Source: M55B165 sp964423265
GTDB taxonomy: Bacteria; Actinomycetota; Humimicrobiia; Humimicrobiales; Humimicrobiaceae
Assembly (NCBI GenBank): GCA_964423265.1
Contig: CAYREF010000021.1
Span: 1-32,138 of the forward strand
DNA: 32,138 bases
Direction: 5' to 3'
Every line of letters begins with the position of its first letter. Positions within the stretch are counted from its first letter, which is position 1. The notes under the pieces are model-generated. The model ran no database searches, was not told the origin of the DNA, and worked only from the letters and a program-made list of their open reading frames with translations. Made by a program: the position numbers and the translations under genes. Shown here piece by piece: positions 1-7,752 of the stretch.

Positions 1-176
1 AAAGAGTATAATTAATTCAGGATTTTTGTGTTTTTAACCTGCGGAAAGTAAGTTAAAACATTTGCTTCCATAAATTAAATTTAATACATTTTTTAGGAAA
101 AAGAAATAGGAATTTAACATCCTTTGCCTTTATTTGTTTTTAAGGTTTCCCATGAAGGTTAAGCTTAGAAATTTTT

Positions 177-1292
177 CTACTTAGAAAGTAGTTTATGCCC
201 TTTCTTTAATTGCTCTATTATTTCTATATCCTGAGGACACTTTTCTTCACACTCACCGCATTCCACACATTCATCAGCCTTGCTTTTATCATCATATCTT
301 CCAATCAGGCTGTATTGCCAGGAAGAATTACCCTTAACCCCTGTTAAGGTGCAATAATTCATAATTTTAAAAATTCTGGGGATAGGAATATTACTTGGAC
401 AAGGAATGCAATAACCGCAGTCATTACATGGAACCATATCCTTTATTTCTTTTTTGCCGGATATTCTACCCAATACTTGAGCTTCCATTTCAGATAAGCT
501 AACAGGGTTATTTGCAATACCAACATTTTCTTCAAGCATTTCAATGTTTTCCATGCCTGATAAAGCAACAGAGACATTACTGTTCCCAAACACAAACTGC
601 AGTGCAAGATCCAGAATATTTCTCCCTGCTTCCTGCACCATATTTTCTGTCCCCAGATTTAATATCCTTCCACCTGCAAGGGGCCCCATTACTGCCACTC
701 CTACTCCTTTATCTTTTGCATAGCCAATGGCTTCTTCATTAGTCCTGTCTAAAAAGTTGTACTGGCATAACAAAGAATCAAAAACACCAGTATCTACTAA
801 TTGTTTTAAAACCTCCGGCCGGTCATGAAAAGAAAAAGAAATATGGTTTATTAATTTATCTTCCCTTGCCTTCTCTGCTTCCTCTATCAAATTAAATTTT
901 AATATTTTTTCCTTATAAAAATGCTCATTCAGAGAATGAAAATGGTAAAAATCAATAGTGTCTAAATCCAGCTTTTTTAGCGACTCCTCCAAATAATACC
1001 TGAAATCTCCCTTCTTTTTTATTCTCCATACAGGACTCTTGGTAGAAACATAAATTTCTTTATTAGTTTCCTTTAAAGCCTTTCCTACAGCTATCTCGCT
1101 TTGTCCATAGCAATAAGGATAAGCAGTATCCACATAGTTTATTCCATAATCAAATGCTTTAAGCATTAGATTTATTGATTTTTCAAAGTCTACCTGGGCT
1201 TCTCCGCTTTGATTAGTTTCTGGCAGCCTCATAGCGCCAAATCCCAATATTGAAACTTTTTTTTCTGTTTTTCCAAATTCCCTGTATAACAT
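177..1292 (-). CDS. aldo/keto reductase with C-terminal 4Fe-4S ferredoxin domain
   Basis: A 371-residue protein. The N-terminal TIM-barrel part (about residues 1-280) begins LYREFGKTEKKVSILGFG and carries an AKR-type tetrad: D55 and Y60 in VDTAYPYCYGQSE, K85 in STKSP, and His in FYHFHS (117/119). The C-terminal part (about 285-371) has two cysteine clusters, CNDCGYCIPCP and CVECGECEEKCP, as in AKR-ferredoxin fusions predicted to bind two 4Fe-4S clusters. It is probably a cytoplasmic NAD(P)H- or ferredoxin-linked oxidoreductase typical of anaerobes; the substrate is not predictable. The ATG is preceded by a strong GGGGAGG four bases upstream. The gene diverges from the SDR operon at 1408. Family assignment is secure, role is not. 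Confidence 0.93.
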   Translation of the reverse strand: MLYREFGKTEKKVSILGFGAMRLPETNQSGEAQVDFEKSINLMLKAFDYGINYVDTAYPYCYGQSEIAVGKALKETNKEIYVSTKSPVWRIKKKGDFRYYLEESLKKLDLDTIDFYHFHSLNEHFYKEKILKFNLIEEAEKAREDKLINHISFSFHDRPEVLKQLVDTGVFDSLLCQYNFLDRTNEEAIGYAKDKGVGVAVMGPLAGGRILNLGTENMVQEAGRNILDLALQFVFGNSNVSVALSGMENIEMLEENVGIANNPVSLSEMEAQVLGRISGKKEIKDMVPCNDCGYCIPCPSNIPIPRIFKIMNYCTLTGVKGNSSWQYSLIGRYDDKSKADECVECGECEEKCPQDIEIIEQLKKGHKLLSK

Positions 1293-1374
1293 TTTCCTCC
1301 CCTGCTAATATATTTGCTATAATCTTAACAGAAGCTTTTGTATTATAAAATATTCTAAAAACTACAGAATTAGA

Positions 1375-1383
1375 TGCTATAAT
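1375..1383 (+). promoter_or_regulatory. extended -10 promoter of the SDR-aldolase-flavoprotein operon
   Basis: TGCTATAAT is a perfect extended -10 element (TGn plus TATAAT at 1378-1383), 24 bases before the SDR start codon. No good -35 box is visible, which is usual for extended -10 promoters. The predicted leader is very short and contains the AAGGGAC ribosome site. Consensus match only. Confidence 0.45.
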
Positions 1384-1407
1384 TAAACAAACTATTTAAG
1401 GGACTTT

Positions 1408-2178
1408 ATGAAAAATTTAAAATTTGATGTGGATTTTAGCCTGAAAGACAGGGTGGCAATAATTACCGGCTCTGGAAGGGGGATAGGAAAAGCAATAGCT
1501 ATCCTCTATGCTAAGAAAGGAGCAAAAGTAGTCCTGGCAGGAAAAAGTGGCAACGTTAATACCACCAGAAAACAGCTAAAAGAATTAGGCACCGAATGCA
1601 TATCCTTAACCGCTGACATAACTGAAGAAGAAAATATCAAAATAATTGTTTCAGAAGCCATAAAAAATTTCGACCGTATCGACATACTAGTTAATAATGC
1701 AGGTATTGTTTTTATAGATGAAGCATTAAATGCCCCTAAAAATCACTGGGATGATACCATTTCGGTTAACTTGACTGCAGCATTTATGTTATCACAAGTA
1801 GCAGCTAGGGAAATGTCAAAAAACAATCAGGGGAAGATAATAAATATTGCTTCCCTTGCAAGTATTGTAGACTTGCCAAAACGGGCCGCTTATTGTTCCA
1901 GTAAGGCAGGGCTTGTGGGAATGACAAAATCGCTTGCTGTAGAATGGGCAAAATATAATATTTGTGTAAATTGCATATCACCCACTGTAGTTTTAACAGA
2001 AATGGGCAAAAAAGCATGGAAGGGGCAATCTGGAATAGAAATGAAAAAGAAAATACCCCTGGGAAGGTTCCTTGACCCATACGAGGTAGCAGCCGCTGCA
2101 GTTTATCTTGCAAGTGATGCGGCAGATATGATTACCGGGATAAACCTGGTAATAGATGGAGGACGTTCAATCGCCTAA
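1408..2178 (+). CDS. SDR-family NAD(P)-dependent dehydrogenase
   Basis: A 256-residue classical short-chain dehydrogenase. The Rossmann motif TGSGRGIG lies at residues 20-27, NNAG at 96-99, N121 in SVNLT, catalytic serines in NIASLAS (149/152) and the YxxxK pair Y162/K166. The C-terminus ends INLVIDGGRSIA, the typical SDR tail. Length is standard. It resembles the gluconate 5-dehydrogenase / 3-oxoacyl-ACP reductase group, but linkage to an aldolase-like gene points to sugar or polyol oxidation rather than fatty-acid synthesis (inference). It is the first gene of a three-gene plus-strand operon, with 36 bases to the aldolase-like gene. AAGGGAC precedes the ATG. Confidence 0.92.
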   Translation: MKNLKFDVDFSLKDRVAIITGSGRGIGKAIAILYAKKGAKVVLAGKSGNVNTTRKQLKELGTECISLTADITEEENIKIIVSEAIKNFDRIDILVNNAGIVFIDEALNAPKNHWDDTISVNLTAAFMLSQVAAREMSKNNQGKIINIASLASIVDLPKRAAYCSSKAGLVGMTKSLAVEWAKYNICVNCISPTVVLTEMGKKAWKGQSGIEMKKKIPLGRFLDPYEVAAAAVYLASDAADMITGINLVIDGGRSIA

Positions 2179-2214
2179 TGTTAAACTTTTTAAATAAAGA
2201 CAAAAAGGAGATAA

Positions 2215-3159
2215 ATGACACTCGTAAATCTTAAATATTTAATTGAAGATGCCAGACAAAATAAATATAGTCTTGGGTGTTTTAACGTATTTAATACTGA
2301 ATCACTTGAAGGTACAATGTCTGCAGCCATAAATATGAAAAGCCCTGTTGTTTTAGCCATTTACAAGCCTCACTTTAAATACAGCAACCTGGAAAGTTTC
2401 ACAGTACTTGCTAGGAAAGTAGCAAATATGATGGATATTCCGGTGGCGCTCCACCTGGAATATGCAACCAGCTTGAAGGAAATAGTCAAAGCAATAAGAT
2501 ATGGCTTTACCTCGCTAATGTTTGTTGGACCGGGAGATATAAATTTGGAGGAAAAAATTGAATTAACCAAAAAGGCAGCAGAAATAGCCCACAACGGAGG
2601 ATTACTTTTAGAATCTGAAATTAGTAGAATGGTATCAGCAGGAAAAGACAGTAAAAGTAATGGTGCAAGCCTTGAGCAAACCATAGAATTTGTCGATAAA
2701 ACCGGCATTGACATTCTTAGCCCCGATATTGGTTCCGTGCATGGTTTGACTGAAGGAAAAACAACCCTTAACCTAAACCTATTAGAAAAAATAAATGCAC
2801 ATGCAAACTGTTATCTTTCCATGCATGGGGGATCCGGAGTAGATGATGAGACTATAAGAAAGGCTATCAATCTAGGGATATGCAAATCTTCGGTTTTTAG
2901 CTTAATATCAAAAACAGCGGTAAATAGAATAAAAACGGCCACAGCCAGTAATCCAGATATAGTAAGCTTATCTAATGAAACCAGGAAAGGATTCAAGGAA
3001 GCCATTGAGAACAGGCTAGAAGTTTTTGGGAGTAAAAATATACTAAAAAGAAAAGCTAACCATAGTTACATAAGCAATTTTAAAATAGAAGAAGAAAAAA
3101 CAGATATGGTTGAATTAATAACAGAAGAAATATTAAAGCAAATAAAAACAAAACTTTAA
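2215..3159 (+). CDS. class II aldolase (FbaA/GatY/KbaY-like) with altered metal site
   Basis: A 314-residue protein aligning end to end with class II fructose-/tagatose-bisphosphate aldolases: GCFNVFNTESLEG near 21-33, ALHL at 78-81, GFTSLMFVG at 97-105, DIGSVHGLT at 171-179, MHGGSGVDDE at 203-212. The later zinc histidines are kept (H176, H204). The family's catalytic Asp and first zinc His, normally HLDH at positions 82-83 in the GatY/KbaY numbering, are Glu82-Tyr83 here. The usual GFTSVM-D-GS is also changed to GFTSLMFVGP. The enzyme may therefore use another metal arrangement, catalyse a different reaction, or be inactive as an aldolase. Strong AAGGAG Shine-Dalgarno; 11 bases to the next gene. 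Confidence 0.85.
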   Translation: MTLVNLKYLIEDARQNKYSLGCFNVFNTESLEGTMSAAINMKSPVVLAIYKPHFKYSNLESFTVLARKVANMMDIPVALHLEYATSLKEIVKAIRYGFTSLMFVGPGDINLEEKIELTKKAAEIAHNGGLLLESEISRMVSAGKDSKSNGASLEQTIEFVDKTGIDILSPDIGSVHGLTEGKTTLNLNLLEKINAHANCYLSMHGGSGVDDETIRKAINLGICKSSVFSLISKTAVNRIKTATASNPDIVSLSNETRKGFKEAIENRLEVFGSKNILKRKANHSYISNFKIEEEKTDMVELITEEILKQIKTKL

Positions 3160-3170
3160 GGGGGTTTTTT

Positions 3171-3746
3171 ATGAAGGTTACTGCATTTAACGGTAGCCCA
3201 AGAAAAAAGGGAAACACATTTATAGCCATTAATACCGTATTTGATGAATTAGATAAAGAAGGCATTAAAACAGAACTGGTGCATGTAGGAGGTAAATTAA
3301 CTAAAGGATGCACAGATTGTGGTAAATGTAAAAAAAATAAAAACGGTTACTGCATCATAGAAGATGATATATTTAATGATTGTCTTAAAAAAATGTATGG
3401 TTCAGAAGGAGTAATTATTGCATCTCCAGTATATTTTGGATCAGTAACTCCAGAAACAAAAGCCCTAATAGACAGAGCTGGTTATTGTGCTAGGTCCAAT
3501 GACTACTTATTAAAAAGAAAGGTAGGAGCAGCAATTGTTTGCCTAAGGCGGGGCGGCGATGTAGATGCTTTTAACCAGATAAATAACTTATTCTTTTTAA
3601 ACCAGATGATAATACCATGCTCAGTTTACTGGAACATGGGGTTGGGTAGAAAAATAGGAGAAATAAAAGCTGATAAAGAAGGGTTGGAAAACTATAGGAT
3701 TTTAGGCCAAAATATAGCATGGACGTTAAAGAAGCTAAATGCATGA
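3171..3746 (+). CDS. iron-sulfur flavoprotein / NADPH-dependent FMN reductase-like
   Basis: A 191-residue flavodoxin-fold protein. The FMN phosphate loop NGSPRKKGNT is at residues 7-16 and SPVYFGSVTPETKALIDRAG lies mid-protein. A compact CX2CX2CX7C motif (C47, C50, C53, C61) is the hallmark of archaeal/clostridial iron-sulfur flavoproteins (Isf), which hold one 4Fe-4S cluster plus FMN and pass electrons from ferredoxin, often to O2 or peroxide. It is the third gene of the SDR-aldolase operon, 11 bases downstream, with GGGGG before its ATG. It may supply or drain electrons for the neighbouring dehydrogenases (inference). Confidence 0.88.
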   Translation: MKVTAFNGSPRKKGNTFIAINTVFDELDKEGIKTELVHVGGKLTKGCTDCGKCKKNKNGYCIIEDDIFNDCLKKMYGSEGVIIASPVYFGSVTPETKALIDRAGYCARSNDYLLKRKVGAAIVCLRRGGDVDAFNQINNLFFLNQMIIPCSVYWNMGLGRKIGEIKADKEGLENYRILGQNIAWTLKKLNA

Positions 3747-3782
3747 ATTTAGTTCCACTCCTAAAAACAGCACAAAAAATAT

Positions 3783-3812
3783 TTAACCTTTGCCACAGCA
3801 GGGCAAAGTTAA
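3783..3812. terminator. hairpin terminator between convergent genes
   Basis: TTAACCTTTGCC (3783-3794) pairs with GGCAAAGTTAA (3802-3812) with one bulged C. It lies between the flavoprotein stop and the stop of the minus-strand aldo/keto reductase. Read on the minus strand the hairpin is followed by ATATTTTTTG, a fair U-tract; on the plus strand the following sequence is weaker. It probably terminates mainly the minus-strand transcript. Confidence 0.55.
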
Positions 3813-3838
3813 TTAAAGTAGATCGCATTCTATTAAAA

Positions 3839-4825
3839 TTATTCCAAATTACTTAGTTTAAGCTTCTGTACAGCTTCCTTTAACTTTTCTATATCAGCAC
3901 TCGCTATCTCTATATTTCCAGCCTGTGCATTCTCTCTTGCCTGGGAAATATTTCTTGTTCCGCACAATGCTCCAACTCCATCCTGGCTAATTAAGGAAGC
4001 TACTGATAATTGGGCCACCGTAATCCCATAGCCATCTGCCATAGGCCTAAACACATTGTCAATCATCTTATTTATTTTTTCCCTGTTTTCTTTTAAAAAT
4101 CTAGGATCAGTTTTTCTGATGTCATCACCCTTAAATTTTCTGTCAGCTCCTATCTTTCCAGTTAAAAGGCCCCTAGCCATTGGGCCATATGCTAATAAAG
4201 TTACCGAATTATTCTTACACCATGGCAAAAGGTCATGCTCAATTTCTGTATCAAGCAAACTGTATTTTTCCTGGTCAACATCCAGCTGCCCGGCTCTATT
4301 ATATTCTTCAATCTGGTCTAAGGTTGCATTACAGGCTCCAATAGCCCTAATCTTACCTTGTTTTTTTAGATCCAATAATGCTTCCATGGTGTCTTCTATG
4401 GGAGTAGTGTGGTCTTGCCAATGGGTTTGATACAAATCAATATAATCGGTGCCAAGCCTTTTAAGGCTTTGCTCCACTTCATATTTTACCGACTCGGGGC
4501 CTAAGTACCTGTAAACTTTTTCACCTGTTTCATAATCCAGAAAATGAGTACCCTTATCTGTGTGCCAAACCAGCCCGCATTTAGTGGCAATAACTAACTT
4601 ATCTCTTTTTCCTTTTATGCTTTTGCCAACAATTTCCTCCGAATAGCCTTCCCCGTAAGCCGGCGCAGTGTCAATAAAATTAATACTCTGGCTTATAGCT
4701 TCATCAATAGCACGCATAGACTCTTTTTCATCTGTGCCTCCCCACAACCAGCCTCCAATAGCCCATGCGCCGAAGGCAACAGCTGATACCTTAATATCTG
4801 TCTTTCCCAATTTTAAATACTTCAT
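3839..4825 (-). CDS. aldo/keto reductase (YghZ/Tas-like barrel)
   Basis: A 328-residue AKR starting MKYLKLGKTDIKVSAVAFG. The tetrad is visible: D52 and Y57 in IDTAPAYGEG, K82 in IATKCG and H135 in LYQTHWQDH, followed by the usual IGACNA and GPMARGLL segments. There is no ferredoxin extension, unlike the AKR at 177-1292. I chose the ATG at 4825 because GGGG sits six to seven bases upstream and homology begins there; the frame is open a further 22 codons upstream without a ribosome site. It likely reduces or oxidises a sugar-derived aldehyde or ketone with NADP(H); substrate unknown. It is convergent with the SDR operon. Confidence 0.92.
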   Translation of the reverse strand: MKYLKLGKTDIKVSAVAFGAWAIGGWLWGGTDEKESMRAIDEAISQSINFIDTAPAYGEGYSEEIVGKSIKGKRDKLVIATKCGLVWHTDKGTHFLDYETGEKVYRYLGPESVKYEVEQSLKRLGTDYIDLYQTHWQDHTTPIEDTMEALLDLKKQGKIRAIGACNATLDQIEEYNRAGQLDVDQEKYSLLDTEIEHDLLPWCKNNSVTLLAYGPMARGLLTGKIGADRKFKGDDIRKTDPRFLKENREKINKMIDNVFRPMADGYGITVAQLSVASLISQDGVGALCGTRNISQARENAQAGNIEIASADIEKLKEAVQKLKLSNLE

Positions 4826-4982
4826 ATCAATCCCCATAAAATTAATTGATAATTCTAATAAATATTTAACAGGTTTTATAAGGATATTCAAGCAAATTTA
4901 AAAAACAAGTAAAATCTAATAGTTTGAACCATCAGATTGTTGTTGATAATATGAAACAAGTTCAGCTAAAATGGAGGTTCAT

Positions 4983-5387
4983 ATGAATATTTTTCAAAAT
5001 ACTATACAAAAATCAAATGAATGGATTAAAGATTTAAACAGAAAATTTAGTTGGGATGATTATCACAAAACATACCTCGCCCTAAAGGCAACTATTATTG
5101 AATTAAGGGAAAGGCTTACCCTAAAAGAAACTGCGGATTTTGGCTCCCAGCTTCCCATGCTTATAAGGGGACTATTTTTTGAAGGCTGGAGTCCAAAAAG
5201 AGAACCTAAAAAATATAATAAGGAAGAATTTTTAAAAAATATACACTCTTATTTTCAGGATGATCCTGATATAGATCCAGAAAAAATTGCAAAAATAGTT
5301 TTTCAATTTTTCTCTTCTAAAATTTCTGCAGGGGAAATTAAAGATATTAAAAGTATACTGCCGGAGGACATGGAAAAATTATGGTAG
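4983..5387 (+). CDS. DUF2267-like protein
   Basis: A 134-residue soluble, helix-rich, charged protein. It has the pattern of DUF2267 proteins: an N-terminal helix, then ALKATIIELRERLTLKETADFGSQLP, LIRGLFFEGW, and a second half EEFLKNIHSYF and KIAKIVFQFFSSKISAGEI that repeats the fold and ends near ILPEDMEKLW. The molecular role of DUF2267 is unknown; members are often found with stress genes. The ATG at 4983 is preceded by GGAGG at 4973-4977 with five spacer bases, so it is preferred over the in-frame ATG at 4971, which lies within the ribosome-site region. The frameshifted methyltransferase follows 51 bases later. Confidence 0.75.
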   Translation: MNIFQNTIQKSNEWIKDLNRKFSWDDYHKTYLALKATIIELRERLTLKETADFGSQLPMLIRGLFFEGWSPKREPKKYNKEEFLKNIHSYFQDDPDIDPEKIAKIVFQFFSSKISAGEIKDIKSILPEDMEKLW

Positions 5388-5438
5388 CCAGTGGTATTTT
5401 GTCAAAAATCTACACTTCAATCTAAAAAGAATAAATAA

Positions 5439-5998
5439 TTGAGTTTTAAAAATCCTAGTAAGCTAGAAATAATTGCCGAAGAAATGCTCACCTATAGGCT
5501 TGGGCTCTTTATTTACAAGCCTTTTTTAAAATTTATTAATCCACATGGCACCGAGAAAGTAATAGACTTTGGATGTGGCGGTAGATCATTTGCAAAACAA
5601 ATTATAAGAAAGATTGGAGCTGGTTCTCTAACTTGCATCGATTCTTCTAACTTTTGGGTTAACAAAGCTAAAAAAAGTTGGAAAGATATAAAAACATTAG
5701 TTTCACTTCTGGTATAAATGATAGTAAGTTGCCAAGTGATTCTTTTGACCTGGCTTGCATCCATTTTGTTTTACACGATATAGACAAAGATAAAAGGAAA
5801 GAAATAATTAACAACATTTCCAGCAAGTTAAAAAATGGGAAGATATTTATAAAAGAGCCCACAGCAGACCACCGCGGAATGCACCCTGATGAAATATGGG
5901 AGGTTATGGCCCAGGCTGGCTTTAAGGAAAAAAGATGCAGAAAAGACAAACCCTTGATTACTTCTCCTACCTTTACCGCAGAATATACCCAGCTGTAG
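5439..5998 (+). pseudogene. class I SAM-dependent methyltransferase, split by a one-base frameshift
   Basis: Two adjacent frames encode one methyltransferase of about 187 residues. The first (5439-5717, TTG start directly after an in-frame TAA) holds motif I, VIDFGCGGRSFAKQI, and the acidic CIDSS loop. The second continues as KLPSDSFDLACIHFVLHDI, SSKLKNGKIFIKEP and a C-terminal GFKEKRCRKDKP. The join is an A7 run at 5670-5676. With one extra A the frame reads NKAKKKLERYKNISFTSG straight into the second half, which is normal for this family. So one A is missing relative to the intact gene: a real mutation, transcriptional slippage on A7, or a consensus error. The second-frame TTG at 5678 is not needed as a separate start. 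Substrate unknown. Confidence 0.8.
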
Positions 5999-6334
5999 GC
6001 CTAATTAATATTAAAACCAATAATCTAAACAAATCAGGAAAAGGCAGCCTTTTGGGGAAAACCTTTATAGGCCATGCATGTTAATTGACCACCCGGAAGT
6101 TTCCAGGGATTTATATAAAAAATGGGATATATCCTACCCATTAGCGGACTGAAAAGTTACTGCTGGAAATTGATAAATATTCCAGACAGGTAAGGGATAT
6201 TTTTAAAAAAGTATGGGAGAAAGAAAAACATAATTACTATAGTAACAGGGAAATTAAGATTATTATCCTTTTTAACCCCCCAACAGCCTGTATTAATATT
6301 TTATAATGACCCCAGTTTTTACTAAATTATTAAA
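5999..6334. other. intergenic stretch with a probable decayed coding relic
   Basis: No intact gene. On the plus strand an ATG at 6078 opens HPEVSRDLYKKWDISYPLAD and stops at 6150-6152. Another frame then runs from 6157 to a stop at 6304-6306 and includes LLLEIDKYSRQVRDIFKKV. The two pieces have protein-like composition and would join with a frame change near 6150, so I read them as a gene remnant. I do not recognise the family. The heliorhodopsin gene ends on the other strand at 6335. Confidence 0.3.
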
Positions 6335-7126
6335 TTATGAGGGCTGCATAGTTCCTGCAAACACCAGCCAGGCCAGGATTGTTTTAGCAAAAAGACTTAA
6401 AAGGATATATCCCCTTTCTCCATATAGGTAATTTTTCCACCTTCCAACCTTTTTATATTGCAAAACCATGTTTAGCGGGAACAAATTAAAGAAAACAAAA
6501 TACGAGCCGAAAATAGCATAAACAAACCAGGGTATTTGTCCGAAATTTCCCCCGCCCAAAAAATACATTAGAATTATTGCCCAGGGGAACACACCTGCAA
6601 AACTTCCAATAATAAAAGCTGTCCAATTGGTTTTAGAAGTAACCTGATTATGTATCTCCATCAAAAGGCCACATAAATTCATGGTAGCATTTAGCCCAAC
6701 TATTAATATTATGCTGCCCAGATCATATACTCCAAACAGCATGGCAATTATTACTATCATTACCGATGAGCTTAGGGCATATTCAAACCACCTGAAATAA
6801 TTAATCCCTTTCGATAACCTGTCATTATAAAATGAATTTATTTTCGGCAACACTACTAAAAAATGGGCAATTGCAGACATGAATAAAAAAATTGAAACCA
6901 TAGCACCAATTGGAATGTTGCCAACATTATTGGTTTCTGTAACTAATCTTCCCAATCCTTCATCATAAGTTAAAAACGATACTGTAAATGGTAGTTTAAA
7001 ATTTTTGATACTTTCGATAGTGAGCCCCAAAACCAGCATCAACACCGCCTGTACAAAATGCAGGCCAGCCATTACACCATTAAACTTTCTCAAATACGGA
7101 AATGAAATCCCTGAAGAGCTTTCCAT
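6335..7126 (-). CDS. heliorhodopsin
   Basis: A seven-helix retinal protein of 263 residues (265 if the ATG at 7132 is used; residue numbers here follow that longer form). Diagnostic heliorhodopsin segments are the helix-3 motif NYFRWFEYALSSSVM, with counterion E117, and the last helix RGYILLSLFAKTILAWLVFA, with Schiff-base lysine K250. GLHFVQAV in helix 1 and AHFLV in helix 2 also fit. It differs from type-1 pumps, which have Asp/Thr/Asp-type triads in helix 3. Heliorhodopsins bind retinal, have a slow photocycle and inverted topology, and are thought to sense light rather than pump. The ATG at 7126 has AAGGGG seven bases upstream, while the ATG at 7132 is almost on top of it. It is last in the directon dsrE-DUF6512-mscL-heliorhodopsin. 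No retinal-synthesis gene is present in this window. Confidence 0.95.
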   Translation of the reverse strand: MESSSGISFPYLRKFNGVMAGLHFVQAVLMLVLGLTIESIKNFKLPFTVSFLTYDEGLGRLVTETNNVGNIPIGAMVSIFLFMSAIAHFLVVLPKINSFYNDRLSKGINYFRWFEYALSSSVMIVIIAMLFGVYDLGSIILIVGLNATMNLCGLLMEIHNQVTSKTNWTAFIIGSFAGVFPWAIILMYFLGGGNFGQIPWFVYAIFGSYFVFFNLFPLNMVLQYKKVGRWKNYLYGERGYILLSLFAKTILAWLVFAGTMQPS

Positions 7127-7184
7127 AGCCATTCCCCTTCTATTTATTATTATTAAAGAAAAATATAATACATAAAAAGCACCC

Positions 7185-7682
7185 TTACCATAAGAAATAA
7201 ATTAGGGAGTTTTTTCCATAAAAAGTACCTTTATTTTTCCAGCCGGGAAGTACAATTAGGACATTTAACTGCATCAATGCTAATAATAGTTTTACAATAA
7301 GGACACTTTTTATTGGTAGGCGCTGAAAATTGTTCTCCTCCTTTCTTCTGAACCTGTTTATGCTTTTAATTATAAAAAACAATATAACCGCAACTATCAA
7401 AAAGATTAAAATAGCATTTATAAACAATCCATAATTAATAGTAGTAGCTCCGGCTTCTTGTGCGGCAGCCAGTGAATCGTAGGGTGTGGGTGTATTACCG
7501 GCACTTAAAACAATAAAAAAATTTGAAAAATCAGTATCCCCAATAAGCCAACCTATAAAAGGCATTAAAATATCATTTACTAGCGAAGTGATTATGGCAC
7601 TAAATGCTGCCCCTATAACTATACCAATAGCTAAATCAACAACGCTTCCCCTTAATATAAATTCCTTTAGCTCTTTAAACAT
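7185..7682 (-). CDS. mscL: large-conductance mechanosensitive channel MscL, C-terminus frameshifted
   Basis: The first ~115 residues are a canonical MscL: FKELKEFILRGSVVDLAIGI (N-terminal amphipathic helix and start of TM1), GAAFSAIITSLVNDILMPFIG (TM1 pore), a periplasmic loop with TPTPYDSLAAAQEAGA, and INYGLFINAILIFLIVAVIL (TM2) ending FRRKEE. The pentameric channel opens under membrane tension to release solutes. After about residue 115 the reading frame becomes nonsense-like, because a zinc-ribbon tail is encoded in the next frame (see 7231-7341). The pore domains are intact, so the channel may still work. AAGG sites lie just before the ATG. It lies 70 bases after the DUF6512 gene and upstream of heliorhodopsin. 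Confidence 0.92.
   Translation of the reverse strand: MFKELKEFILRGSVVDLAIGIVIGAAFSAIITSLVNDILMPFIGWLIGDTDFSNFFIVLSAGNTPTPYDSLAAAQEAGATTINYGLFINAILIFLIVAVILFFIIKSINRFRRKEENNFQRLPIKSVLIVKLLLALMQLNVLIVLPGWKNKGTFYGKNSLIYFLW
7231..7341 (-). pseudogene. out-of-frame zinc-ribbon tail of MscL
   Basis: In the frame one base away from mscL, the minus strand reads GGEQFSAPTNKKCPYCKTII, then CPNC, and ends TSRLEK at a TAA (7231-7233). CPYC...CPNC is a clear zinc ribbon, like those fused to the C-terminus of some MscL proteins. One base is missing near the AGAAGAAAGGAGG stretch (about 7335-7348). Restoring it gives an MscL of about 150 residues with a cytoplasmic zinc ribbon, ending at 7231 rather than 7185. 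Confidence 0.8.
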
Positions 7683-7752
7683 AAACCTTTCATCCTTGCT
7701 AAATAATTTAAAATTTTAATTTTCATAAGATAATTTATACTATTTATAATTA

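Noticed and set aside
5678..5998. A separate gene starting at TTG 5678
   Set aside because: The frame continues the methyltransferase fold begun at 5439 and has no ribosome site; one base added to the A7 run joins the two.
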